The notes under the pieces: generated by a model
Told to the model about the DNA's origin: nothing
Seen by the model: only the letters and a program-made list of their open reading frames with translations
The model's database searches: none
Part shown: piece by piece, positions 13,401-20,203 of the stretch
How positions within the stretch are numbered: position 1 is the stretch's first letter
How the letters are laid out: every line of letters starts with the position of its first letter
Program-made: the position numbers and the translations under genes
From: a virus
IMG/VR virus record: IMGVR_UViG_3300000230_000023
Coordinates: 1-29,718 of that record
Strand: one strand, 5' to 3'
DNA: 29,718 nt

Positions 13401-15424
13401 ACAGTCCTATAATACTTATCCCCTATCTTAACAGGCTCAGTACCACCCTCCCCTACCTCATAATACTTAAGGCGCCTTTCTGGAATCTCACTCAGTACAT
13501 CGAACCCCGCAGCATTAGCCTCAGCTACTGATTTAAACTCAGCAACCACAGGCTCATCTATATATTTAGCAACTCTATATTTCTCCCCAACCTTAACTAC
13601 CTCATGCCCATCACCCATTTCAGTGGCCTTAGCCTGAGCAGTTTCTGAAGTGGGGAAAGTTTTCTTAGTGGGGAAAGTATACCCCTCACCCTTGGCCATA
13701 TTAATATCAGTGAATTCACTAATAACTGGAACATTGGCTTCTTCAATGGGAGTTCCACCCACAGGTTGAGACTCTACAACTGGTACTTCTGAAGAGGCTT
13801 CACCTTTAGGGGGGATAGCCTCTAATGATTTAACGGGCTCAACCACCTCAATCGGTGTAGTAATAGTAGCCTCAGCCTTCACATCTTCAGGAGTGATAGG
13901 AAGTTCACTAAGTGGAGCTTCATTCTTGGGCTCTATAGGAGGCGCAAACATTCCATTATCTGGAAGTACTTCCTTAGCATTTGCAGCATCCCTTTCAGCA
14001 ACTAACTTAACAATAAGTTTACCTGTAGTACCCTTAACCCTGATACCTTTAATAGGGTTAAAATCAACTAATCCGGCATCTTGTTCAAGGTCTGCAACTA
14101 TCTTGGCAGCTTTACGTATACTACCTTTACCATTAGCATCGTCTCGTAACTCAGCCTCCATAAGAAGGCCTTCAACTATACTTTGATTCCCTGCGAACTT
14201 AACTTCTGGAATGGGCGCAGCCTTAACCTTATCACTGGCAACCTTCTTAGCGGCCCTACCCTTAATCTCATTAAGTACCCCTACATCTACCCCTTCAACT
14301 TCAACCTTCACCTCTGGAGCTACATTAGGATCACTCAGTATCTGAGCCTTAGCTTTAGCTGCCCCTTCAGCTGTGATCTCCTGAGAGGCCAGAGCCTTAG
14401 CGGGGTTATTAGGGTCAATCCCCCCACTACCTTTAAACGCCCCTTTAAACATCGGAGCTATCATCGCCACATTCATGAAGAACTGAGTGGCTTTGATCTT
14501 ATGATCTAACTCTTCTGGGGTGGCATTTGGATAAGAATCCTTAATATATTCAGCTCCAGTGTTTAAGATTCCTCCAAACACTACCTCAAAAGGCCGCATG
14601 AGGACTTTAGCTGTGGTAGTCTGAGAATCACCCATAGCAGCGTGAGCTATCTGATTGAAGGTCTCTCCCCCTGCCTCCGGCCCGCTTGTAATAGCCTTAG
14701 CAGTCCCTCCAATGGCCGCAGCTGGTAATCCAATTAGACCTGCCCCCAACTGCATCCCAAACTCGCCCAGTCCATAGAGTATATCCTTACTCCAACGTGC
14801 AATAGGGCCACCAGTATTCTCAAATCCAAATGGTAACTTGCCCGTAGTATCTGGAAGTGGGGCAGATGCTGCATCTGAGAACCCCCTCTTAGCAGGGTCT
14901 ATAAGTTGTGTCAATAATAATGGAGGCTTCTCATAAACTTTACCCTCTGGATATGGACTCTGCCCATACGTATCCATAAGGCTACTCATATCAATATCCT
15001 GAGGCTGGGCAGTGGGCTGTCCCCCATATATACTTCTCACCCTACCAACATAATCTTGAGCCTTACTAAGATCTCCACCCGGCCCTTGATTATACATAGC
15101 GAGAGCCTTATCTACATCCCCTCCCGCAGTGTTTAACTGTTGCTTGAAGTACTTGACTCCTCCAGTGAGATTCTCCCTAGGGTCAAAAACATTCTTAACC
15201 CCCATATCACTGGCAGTTCCCTTCACCAGTTGCATCAACCCACTAGCACTACTCTCAAGATTGGTGGCATTAGGATTAAAAGAACTCTCAGTTTGTACTA
15301 TAGCACGGATAAGTTTAGGATCAACACCTTGAGCATTACTAATATCATTAATAAGATTATCAAAGTCCTCTCCCTCATACTGTAGAGGTTGCCCTTTAGA
15401 TGGAATATCAAATATACTTTGCAT
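10430..15424 (-). CDS. giant internal virion / ejection protein with lytic transglycosylase domain, 1664 aa
   Basis: Probable DNA-ejection protein packaged in the capsid, functionally like T7 gp16 (1318 aa) but larger. Residues 20 to 135 are an SLT-type lytic transglycosylase: catalytic Glu46 in VQTESSFNP, then GLMQL (62 to 66) and AMYNQGP (109 to 115); it would open peptidoglycan at infection. Next come Gly/Ala-rich hydrophobic segments (about 220 to 300) and an acidic, Pro/Val-rich middle with about three related hairpin modules (about 580 to 830), then long helices. The C-terminal third again has hydrophobic stretches (VVGTIGGSVRTVLV; AKYAAATILAGQLY), reminiscent of phage polyvalent proteins, and a Pro-rich end. 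The ATG at 15424 has GAGG before it, overlapping the upstream stop; an in-frame GTG four codons earlier is rejected. Residues 770 to 778 are encoded by a copy of the dispersed palindrome. Confidence 0.9.
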   Translation of the reverse strand: MQSIFDIPSKGQPLQYEGEDFDNLINDISNAQGVDPKLIRAIVQTESSFNPNATNLESSASGLMQLVKGTASDMGVKNVFDPRENLTGGVKYFKQQLNTAGGDVDKALAMYNQGPGGDLSKAQDYVGRVRSIYGGQPTAQPQDIDMSSLMDTYGQSPYPEGKVYEKPPLLLTQLIDPAKRGFSDAASAPLPDTTGKLPFGFENTGGPIARWSKDILYGLGEFGMQLGAGLIGLPAAAIGGTAKAITSGPEAGGETFNQIAHAAMGDSQTTTAKVLMRPFEVVFGGILNTGAEYIKDSYPNATPEELDHKIKATQFFMNVAMIAPMFKGAFKGSGGIDPNNPAKALASQEITAEGAAKAKAQILSDPNVAPEVKVEVEGVDVGVLNEIKGRAAKKVASDKVKAAPIPEVKFAGNQSIVEGLLMEAELRDDANGKGSIRKAAKIVADLEQDAGLVDFNPIKGIRVKGTTGKLIVKLVAERDAANAKEVLPDNGMFAPPIEPKNEAPLSELPITPEDVKAEATITTPIEVVEPVKSLEAIPPKGEASSEVPVVESQPVGGTPIEEANVPVISEFTDINMAKGEGYTFPTKKTFPTSETAQAKATEMGDGHEVVKVGEKYRVAKYIDEPVVAEFKSVAEANAAGFDVLSEIPERRLKYYEVGEGGTEPVKIGDKYYRTVEFAEMPETLEVMAEEPTSKRVETWEDDVSPAEWAALEVEVGKATLNEIKAQDRIKALSGELEVEAKAAGEIGVKAPADPARIAQLQKAYKEWQDSYVTKCNIAQTPKKSAPPKTPITKEALALANDDFKSFESEQAATDWMMANDTYGKLVENPETGRWSIANAEKFKNLDELDLFDEGVEQLTGRSESLLDGDAYPDMDMSDTGVRDLFDILHNERGSADLTPLRGVVDMVESTLRAAEKMGKSIDEYLAHIGADEAAAMAFKSAMARVPQMKQELMDKDPVTTSILTPEGKVVAQTIIKNTNKEVIAVGPPITETLANRVMSANRDMQWGSDVVRKDPATGKILVEHTSNGFEKAMQATEVKINSFRSAGLSDLYSMWREAKSAAHREMVEVKAWMDNLESQIAPERRRDFAIAAYAKMKSVKEAFDRMGITEIPTLTPKESVVLEQLLEYTRKFRDRSNYIRTHTGQKAIPKLLDMEGKENYLPLVRDLNVLRDMGLAEGLTISDAKKLGELSKKFNGMFNPNSKKRHVSDIPIELDPFQALRRHAEYGLDEIHISPVAALAKDLANLNLPRIDGGKGKISLVDWNPYLSRMLSRWSDQIVGKDVVATALANANPFFAWGKDRLTKNLVVGTIGGSVRTVLVQPTSYMIGIPTMLDLRSTAYGIFKLMSERPFGKSTARQNSSIIDIREADYNFKELSDYIQQGKMSGTIGYAAQKSLKPMKWFDSIIAEAAFNAARYYGEKRLKLQGRDLYRFADDIVERTQGMGVKGAVSDIQSSAATKWLTILQTFAIADFNLIARDVLGIKNPEANQGKTIIRVAKYAAATILAGQLYKMIGLDNVVPDPIGAYQQAKEEGKGDLRAVGAAAGELLEKIPIIGGSAKFGSSLFGIAGEWADVVPEAGEKFAASLDWGNLTDKQKSYNIRLIARAVGLTAGIPMTNQILKSINSAYKGGNPYQIILGVYDEEKKKKGGLRPEIPRPPLPPKPF
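13093..13115. repeat. dispersed 23-bp palindrome, copy 3 of 6, inside a coding sequence
   Basis: Left arm CTATATTACA, spacer TTT, right arm TGTAACATAG, with one arm mismatch. Unlike the other copies it lies within an open gene, where it is read in frame as SYVTKCNIA at about residues 770 to 778 of the ejection protein, in a Pro/Lys-rich linker (QTPKKSAPPKTP follows). No stop or start is created. Confidence 0.85.
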
Positions 15425-15432
15425 CTTTAACC

Positions 15433-16356
15433 TCACTTAGCAATTCCGGCAATCTTGAGAAATTCCTCTATTGTGTACCCCTTATCCTTGGCCATTTGCT
15501 TAATCGCTCCAACGGTTAGAACCTTTTCTGTTTTTTCATCATAATATACGACCTTATCATCAGGGAGATTCACAATCTTGGAAACCTGTTTAGGGATCTT
15601 AATATACTGAGTTGGAACATCCTTATCAACCCAACCACCAAATCCACCTCCAGGAATAGTCTTCCCAGGGATCTTAATATACTGATCATGCTTATCATTG
15701 GCATTGACCAGAGTCATGTTATTATCTCTAGTGACCTCATCAAGCTCCTCACCCTTAGCATCTACCCCACTCTCCACACCCGATTTTAAAGCACTAAGAG
15801 TATACTGATCAGTGATAGAGTACCCATCATCTTTACTGGTTACAAGTACAGACCCCGGCTCAACAGGATCTCCTGGACCTACCCAGTATATATTCCCCTT
15901 AGGATCTCTAAGAAGTTTTTTATCCTGGGCTTTGAAATCTTTGGTAGGCGCAGCCCCAATATCAGCCTGTCTAACTAAGTTACCATACTTATCATGGTAT
16001 CTCTGAACCCATCTATCCCCCACCTGAACTGGAGAATCTGCCTTAACTTCGCCAGATTCAAGCTTCATATTAAGCCACTTTCTCTGCTCTTCAACACTCT
16101 TAAGACGATTCTCCTGAATATCCTGAGCGGCCTTCTGCTTAAGCACCTCATTACTCTGCGCTTGTTGGCCCTTATAGTATTGGTCGATGTTATCTAATTG
16201 TTTATTCTGCAATCCAGCTCCCATCAATTTATATACATCCTCTGGACTTAGACCTCGAAGATCCATACCCCCTAAGACTTGTCTAATAAGATTAGAACTA
16301 TCTACACCACCCCCTACATTTGGAGATTGCTGAGTTGCCCCAGAAGGGCTTCCCAA
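15433..16356 (-). CDS. virion-block protein, probably the -1 frameshift extension of the 140-aa ORF
   Basis: A 307-codon open frame with no convincing start of its own. Its first start-type codon is a TTG at 16356 with no Shine-Dalgarno, inside the preceding gene; the first ATG (residue 31, 16266) has only AGGGGG one base away. The frame opens 13 bases before a C CCT TTT heptamer that is in phase in the upstream ORF, so a -1 shift there would give a 434-residue product (127 plus 307). The sequence is Gln/Lys-rich and helical at first (QQAQSNEVLKQKAAQDIQENRL), then beta-rich with two near-identical QYIKIPGK / QYIKIPKQ strands. Lies directly before the ejection protein, so an internal virion protein is likely. 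Function not recognised. Alternatives: a natural frameshift mutation or an assembly error in the C4T5 run. Confidence 0.6.
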   Translation of the reverse strand: MGSPSGATQQSPNVGGGVDSSNLIRQVLGGMDLRGLSPEDVYKLMGAGLQNKQLDNIDQYYKGQQAQSNEVLKQKAAQDIQENRLKSVEEQRKWLNMKLESGEVKADSPVQVGDRWVQRYHDKYGNLVRQADIGAAPTKDFKAQDKKLLRDPKGNIYWVGPGDPVEPGSVLVTSKDDGYSITDQYTLSALKSGVESGVDAKGEELDEVTRDNNMTLVNANDKHDQYIKIPGKTIPGGGFGGWVDKDVPTQYIKIPKQVSKIVNLPDDKVVYYDEKTEKVLTVGAIKQMAKDKGYTIEEFLKIAGIAK

Positions 16357-16736
16357 AAAGGGGACTGTTCAGACACTCCCCCCATGGAAGATGTTTTCAT
16401 AGACTCTGGAATTTGTGAAGATCCATAGTTTAAGCTAGACAATTTCTGTTGTGATGGGGTAAATACTTTAGTAGTAATACCATCTATAGTCTCTTCTCTG
16501 ACAATCTTATCAGGGCCAGGTTTATTAGGAGCTGTTACCTGAGGATTATTCCCTTGCAAGGCTCGCATCTTGAGGGCTTCCATAGTAGCATCTCCTATAG
16601 CCTCACCACCACTCTTACCTTGCGCGATATTACTTCCCATACTGGCTAACATCCTAAGAAACTCAGGGTTTGCCTTAAAGTTACCATCCTCACCTGCCCC
16701 CCCAAAAAATCCCCAATCAGTTCCACTTGTAGTCAT
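16314..16736 (-). CDS. hypothetical virion-block protein, 140 aa, zero-frame product of a frameshift pair
   Basis: Not recognised by family. Gly-rich, with GFFGGAGEDGNFKANPEFLRMLASMGSN near the start (written in two parts: GFFGGAGEDGN, then PEFLRMLASMG), a pattern seen near the start of small podovirus virion proteins, then a Pro/Ser/Gln-rich, probably disordered tail. The ATG at 16736 has AGGAGA five bases before it, and that Shine-Dalgarno abuts palindrome copy 4. The last 13 codons after Phe127 overlap the 307-codon frame. If frameshifting occurs, this is the shorter, presumably more abundant product; otherwise it is a separate small gene. Confidence 0.65.
   Translation of the reverse strand: MTTSGTDWGFFGGAGEDGNFKANPEFLRMLASMGSNIAQGKSGGEAIGDATMEALKMRALQGNNPQVTAPNKPGPDKIVREETIDGITTKVFTPSQQKLSSLNYGSSQIPESMKTSSMGGVSEQSPFWEALLGQLSNLQM
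16356..16362 (-). promoter_or_regulatory. candidate programmed -1 ribosomal frameshift site
   Basis: On the minus strand the heptamer C CCT TTT fits X XXY YYZ and is in phase in the 140-aa ORF (codons Pro126, Phe127). After a -1 slip the next codon is TTG 16356 to 16354, the first codon of the 307-codon frame. Six bases downstream is a small GC hairpin (GCCC, loop TTCTG, GGGC; 16349 to 16337). The -1 frame has a stop only 13 bases upstream of the heptamer. The stem is short, so efficiency is uncertain. Confidence 0.5.
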
Positions 16737-16745
16737 ATTATTCTC

Positions 16746-16768
16746 CTATGTTACATTTTGTAATAAAG
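16746..16768. repeat. dispersed 23-bp palindrome, copy 4 of 6
   Basis: Plus-strand left arm CTATGTTACA, spacer TTT, right arm TGTAATAAAG. It fills most of the 35-base gap between the internal virion protein stop and the 140-aa ORF; in the gene direction its outer arm ends in CATAGGA, which merges into the AGGAGA ribosome-binding site. Confidence 0.85.
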
Positions 16769-16771
16769 CAA

Positions 16772-17662
16772 TTAAAGAAGTCCTGATAGGCCGCCTAATA
16801 CTCCACCAACAGCCATTCCCACAGGCCCAGCTACAGCTCCACTAGATGCACCTGCAAGCATCCCTCCCATAGCAGCACCAGTCATAGCACCGCCCACTAC
16901 CTTAGCACCTGTACTAGCACCCCCACCTTGTATACTCTCACTACTCTGAGCCCCTTGTAAAGCTCCAAGAGCCGCCCTCTCTTGATCAAGCACTGTGAAA
17001 GGCCACATAGTATTCTTAGTATGCGAGGTATAATTATACTCATCAGTAGTCTTCTTCATATCATAGTATATTTGAAGATTCTGAAGATGTGTATTTACTA
17101 TCTGCTTATTCCATTCTAATGATGTATTCCATATATCACTAATAATTGGTAGCATAGCATATTTAAGGCCAGTACTATATTTAGAAAGTAGCCTTAGTCG
17201 CTGACTCTCTATATTACCCTTAGCTATAATAAATGTACTACTCATCACAGCATTAAGATCTCTGGCTCCGGCCATCAATCTAGGATAAGCCTCTGTGTTA
17301 ACATCTTCACTAAGCAACTTCCCTTCAGCTACTATAGATTCCTTAATCGCTGGCGAGGACATGACTTTGGAGAATATAGTATCATACAGTGTCTGTGGGA
17401 CTACGTCTACCATAAAATCATTAAAATTCTTAAATAGACTTGAGTAAGATTTTATAGTTATCCCCACACCTAAAAATCCTGCGTCTGTATCTATACCTAC
17501 AAAATTACTAAATGGAGAAGCTCCTATGAGACTATTCCTATAATTCGCTACAACGCTTAGAAATGTTTGATGCTGAGATTCTATATAAGGTGCGAATCTT
17601 ACAGTGTTAGTCTGAGTGCCACTACTAGTACTACTCCCACCACCCCCACTACTACCTCCCAT
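16772..17662 (-). CDS. internal virion protein with membrane-active Gly/Ala tail
   Basis: 296 aa. The first 20 residues are almost all Gly, Ser and Thr; the middle (about 25 to 235) is predicted helical with many aromatic and aliphatic residues; the last 50 (from about GASTGAKVVGGAMTG) are Gly/Ala/Met-rich and hydrophobic, like the membrane-inserting tails of podovirus ejection proteins and of many phage proteins that cross the host membrane. Position between the GNAT-like gene and the transglycosylase protein fits an internal core component. ATG with AGGGGG ahead; its start overlaps the upstream stop by 11 bases. The virion role is inferred from composition and context; no named family was recognised. 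Confidence 0.65.
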   Translation of the reverse strand: MGGSSGGGGSSTSSGTQTNTVRFAPYIESQHQTFLSVVANYRNSLIGASPFSNFVGIDTDAGFLGVGITIKSYSSLFKNFNDFMVDVVPQTLYDTIFSKVMSSPAIKESIVAEGKLLSEDVNTEAYPRLMAGARDLNAVMSSTFIIAKGNIESQRLRLLSKYSTGLKYAMLPIISDIWNTSLEWNKQIVNTHLQNLQIYYDMKKTTDEYNYTSHTKNTMWPFTVLDQERAALGALQGAQSSESIQGGGASTGAKVVGGAMTGAAMGGMLAGASSGAVAGPVGMAVGGVLGGLSGLL

Positions 17663-18104
17663 AATCTACCCCCTTTAAATCTACAGTGTAATTTCTACTA
17701 ACCTCAGCCATACCGTATCTATTAGCGAGCTCCACTACTATAGAATTATTAGTACACATCCTAACGCTGGTACATTTCTCATCTTGGGCATATCTATATA
17801 AAATCTTAGACTCCTTAAGCCACTCTTCAGGGGCCATCTTTTGGAACCCGTAGATACCCTCAATAACCATGAACTTCTCTTTAAGGATGTCATCATAGTA
17901 GATACCTATAAGGGTAATCTTTTGAATATTCCTACCCTCATCAATACTAACTAAACATTGTAAGTTACTGTTTAGTAGATTTAAAAGAAGTTTAATGGAA
18001 TACTCTTGGGTATTCTCATCTCTAATCTCATTAGCAGTAATGGCCGCTAACTTAATACTCTCCCAGTAAGGGGGAATCTGTACAGGTTGAAGTTTTATTA
18101 TCAT
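17652..18104 (-). CDS. GNAT-like acyltransferase-fold protein
   Basis: 150 aa. The strand-helix order suggests a GNAT-type fold: N-terminal helices (WESIKLAAITANEI), a central pair of strands (KITLIGIYYD, KFMVIEGIYGF), a helix (WLKESKILYRYAQDEKC), a strand and helix (SVRMCTNNSIVVELANRYGM) and a final strand (VSRNYTVDLKG). The stretch of Cys-x-x-Val-Arg followed by an NNSIVVELANRYGM helix is like the last two GNAT elements. The acetyl-CoA loop (Q/RxxGxG/A) is not evident, so catalytic activity is doubtful. Proteins of this shape occur in podovirus tail/core blocks. AGGGGG precedes the ATG and overlaps the upstream stop. Tentative. Confidence 0.5.
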   Translation of the reverse strand: MIIKLQPVQIPPYWESIKLAAITANEIRDENTQEYSIKLLLNLLNSNLQCLVSIDEGRNIQKITLIGIYYDDILKEKFMVIEGIYGFQKMAPEEWLKESKILYRYAQDEKCTSVRMCTNNSIVVELANRYGMAEVSRNYTVDLKGVDYGR

Positions 18105-18112
18105 CTTACCCC

Positions 18113-19330
18113 CTAATTAATGCGATCAGTATCTAAATACATATAGTCATGTATTCGCCCTTTGACTATAATAGACTCTATCTTAAGATCTTCAGCCACA
18201 GTAGTGCCACCTATTCTAAATCTAAACTCCACTCCGTAGCATGGAAGTTTGACATTCCCATCAGGCCCTACACCTAAAGTTGGGGTAGATGTAAAAGGAT
18301 CTTTAGACGAAAGTCTAAAATCAATGGCAGCATTAAGGCCTGTAGGATCACTAACTGTCAGAGCCAGGCCTGATAGTGTCTTACCCTTCCTAGTCCCCAT
18401 ATCATATATGTCTGTGACTATGCTAAAGGAGGGGTGAGTGATTGTATTAGAAGCCCCTACCCACATAGCGTCATCCTGCCACTTAATCCCTGTAATATTC
18501 ACAGGGCCAGTACCTAAGCTTTCACTATCCTCTGAGTACACATACCCTAAAGTCCCATCACATATGTAGACTAAACTATTAATCTCATCGTAGGACATGT
18601 AAGGTAGGGGCATCTGAGATAGAAATTCTCTATACCCCAACTTAACAATCTTTCCATCCCCACTAACCTTATAGAGTTCCCCCACAGTATTTATAAAATA
18701 GTGAGACTCTCCAGTATTAACCACCGCCCCATTCCCTTTAATGCCTACCTTAGATACTAACCCTTTCTTATAAAAAAGATCTTGAGGAGTTATAACAGCA
18801 ATCCCACTATCTCCATATACAAAGATTAATTTACTATCCCCTAATTGCTCAATAGCATAGATAAACCCTTTAAACCCAATAGGCATTTTACCTGCTACAT
18901 TAGAGGAATCTATATTAAAATTTAACTCCCCTATATTACTCCACGCAACCCAATTACTATAAGGATGGGATAGGTGAAATATTGCACCAATATCTAATGA
19001 TACTCCTACATACCCTCTAGCAACTATCTTAGGATTGATAAATTTAGAATATACCCCAAGAGCTAAACGTGTAAGTAGGGTTGTTCCGAATTCATCAAAG
19101 TTACCATACACACCTAAACCCATCCTAGGTATGTAATCTATATTTGCTAAGTCTATATAAGTATCAAGATCAGGGATTCGCAGAGTTGTATGGAATGAGC
19201 TGAACACTCCATGACCCCTATATAAGACTCCTATCTTACTGTTATTAATATTAGCTGATACTTCAACAGTATATATGCCCAGGAGTTTATCCCCATAAAT
19301 GCCACTCCCAAGAATTATATTCCCAAGCAT
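18113..19330 (-). CDS. beta-rich tail protein, possible tail nozzle/propeller type
   Basis: 405 aa, almost wholly beta by pattern. The motif WVAWSNIGELNFNI (about 135 to 148), followed by a segment ending LIFVYGDSGIAVI, matches propeller-blade repeats seen in podovirus tail nozzle-like proteins (P22 gp10, T7 gp12 type), where a line about an 'is-the-site-shown' strand repeats around a ring. Further strands HYFINTVGELYKVSG and SLVYICDGTLGYVY continue the blades; the C-terminal 100 residues are a beta-sandwich-like region (GLALTVSD, AIDFRLSS, YGVEFRFRIGG). AGAGGT precedes the ATG. A tail role is supported by position after the fibre genes; the specific family is inferred from pattern only. Confidence 0.55.
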   Translation of the reverse strand: MLGNIILGSGIYGDKLLGIYTVEVSANINNSKIGVLYRGHGVFSSFHTTLRIPDLDTYIDLANIDYIPRMGLGVYGNFDEFGTTLLTRLALGVYSKFINPKIVARGYVGVSLDIGAIFHLSHPYSNWVAWSNIGELNFNIDSSNVAGKMPIGFKGFIYAIEQLGDSKLIFVYGDSGIAVITPQDLFYKKGLVSKVGIKGNGAVVNTGESHYFINTVGELYKVSGDGKIVKLGYREFLSQMPLPYMSYDEINSLVYICDGTLGYVYSEDSESLGTGPVNITGIKWQDDAMWVGASNTITHPSFSIVTDIYDMGTRKGKTLSGLALTVSDPTGLNAAIDFRLSSKDPFTSTPTLGVGPDGNVKLPCYGVEFRFRIGGTTVAEDLKIESIIVKGRIHDYMYLDTDRIN

Positions 19331-19340
19331 GATAGACCTC

Positions 19341-19694
19341 TTAAGAACTTAATAAAGTATTATGAGATTGGGTCATCAGATGGAGTAGGTGAGTTATGGC
19401 AGGATCAGGTTTAGGTTCCACCTTACCATTAACACTCTCACACAGCCCATTCCTAAGGCCCTCCGTAGCGAGTTGATTACCCTCAAGGAGTTTCAAGGAT
19501 TTAAACTTTAGATCAAAAATTACTAAATCCATACACGCCTTAACAATAACATCAGGTTTAGATGGGTCATCTGCTTTATAGGTAAGTTCAACCCATGCAG
19601 GACAACCTTCCTCTCCATCCCACCCCATCTTAGGGCACCCATCTGAGAAGCGTGCTAGATTCCTAATGCAAGGAGGTTTAATCTTCGGCATCAT
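19341..19694 (-). CDS. hypothetical Cys-containing protein, 117 aa
   Basis: Not recognised. The N-terminal part has four cysteines spaced C9, C20, C31 and C54 in a Gly/Trp-rich context (CPKMGWDGEEGCPAW), which could bind a metal or be a small disulfide-free knot; the C-terminal half is helical with a Ser/His-rich end. GGAG is five bases before the first of two adjacent ATG codons; the start overlaps the upstream gene by 17 bases, so translation is coupled. It lies in the tail-fibre cluster, so an assembly or fibre-associated role is possible but unsupported by motif. Confidence 0.55.
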   Translation of the reverse strand: MMPKIKPPCIRNLARFSDGCPKMGWDGEEGCPAWVELTYKADDPSKPDVIVKACMDLVIFDLKFKSLKLLEGNQLATEGLRNGLCESVNGKVEPKPDPAITHLLHLMTQSHNTLLSS

Positions 19695-20193
19695 TAACTC
19701 CTACAAAACTATCTCTGGTTTTGAGATAAGTATATGCACATGCCAATATATTGCCGGTAGTGAATACTTTCCTATGTGAAAAATACTTCTCATAATCATT
19801 ATCAGTTTCAGCCTTAGCAGCTTTGGTAGCATCTGCAGTTACTATAGATGCCTTATGAGTATCCATAGCCGTATTGTAGGCTATTAGAGCATTGTTATAT
19901 TCGTTAATCTCTGGCTGAGGTGTCCCATCTGGCCACATAGGTACTAAAGCCTCTCTAGCAGTGCATAATTCTGGATACACTGGAGGAGTTAAGGTGTTAG
20001 TAGGGAGAGTTTCTAAATACTTTCTAACTTCTACAGCCCTACTAACCTTAAACTCCATAAGGTTAATTACTTCATCTCCACCTTTATGATCGAAAGTTTT
20101 GAGCTCAAAACTAATCTCCCCCATATCTATATCAACTATTACCCTGCTGATTTTAGAATAATAATCCTTCTGAATAAACCCTTTAAGCCCCAT
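19678..20193 (-). CDS. hypothetical tail-cluster protein, 171 aa
   Basis: Not recognised. N-terminal half is beta-like (KISRVIVDIDMGEISFELKT, read as VIVDIDMGEISFEL), then a Pro-rich linker (TLTPPVYPELC) and a helical segment with repeated Ala/Asn/Thr (YNNALIAYNTAMDTHKASI). The position directly after the tail fibre gene, with 10 bases between, is where fibre-assembly chaperones are commonly encoded, and the mixed beta/helical layout would permit that. No chaperone signature is present, so the role is an inference from position only. AAAGGTG precedes the ATG. Confidence 0.55.
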   Translation of the reverse strand: MGLKGFIQKDYYSKISRVIVDIDMGEISFELKTFDHKGGDEVINLMEFKVSRAVEVRKYLETLPTNTLTPPVYPELCTAREALVPMWPDGTPQPEINEYNNALIAYNTAMDTHKASIVTADATKAAKAETDNDYEKYFSHRKVFTTGNILACAYTYLKTRDSFVGVNDAED

Positions 20194-20203
20194 AATTTCA
20201 CCT

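Noticed and set aside
13893-14509. Plus-strand open frames opposite the ejection-protein gene
   Set aside because: They are opposite-strand shadows with skewed Ser/Leu composition and no start signals.
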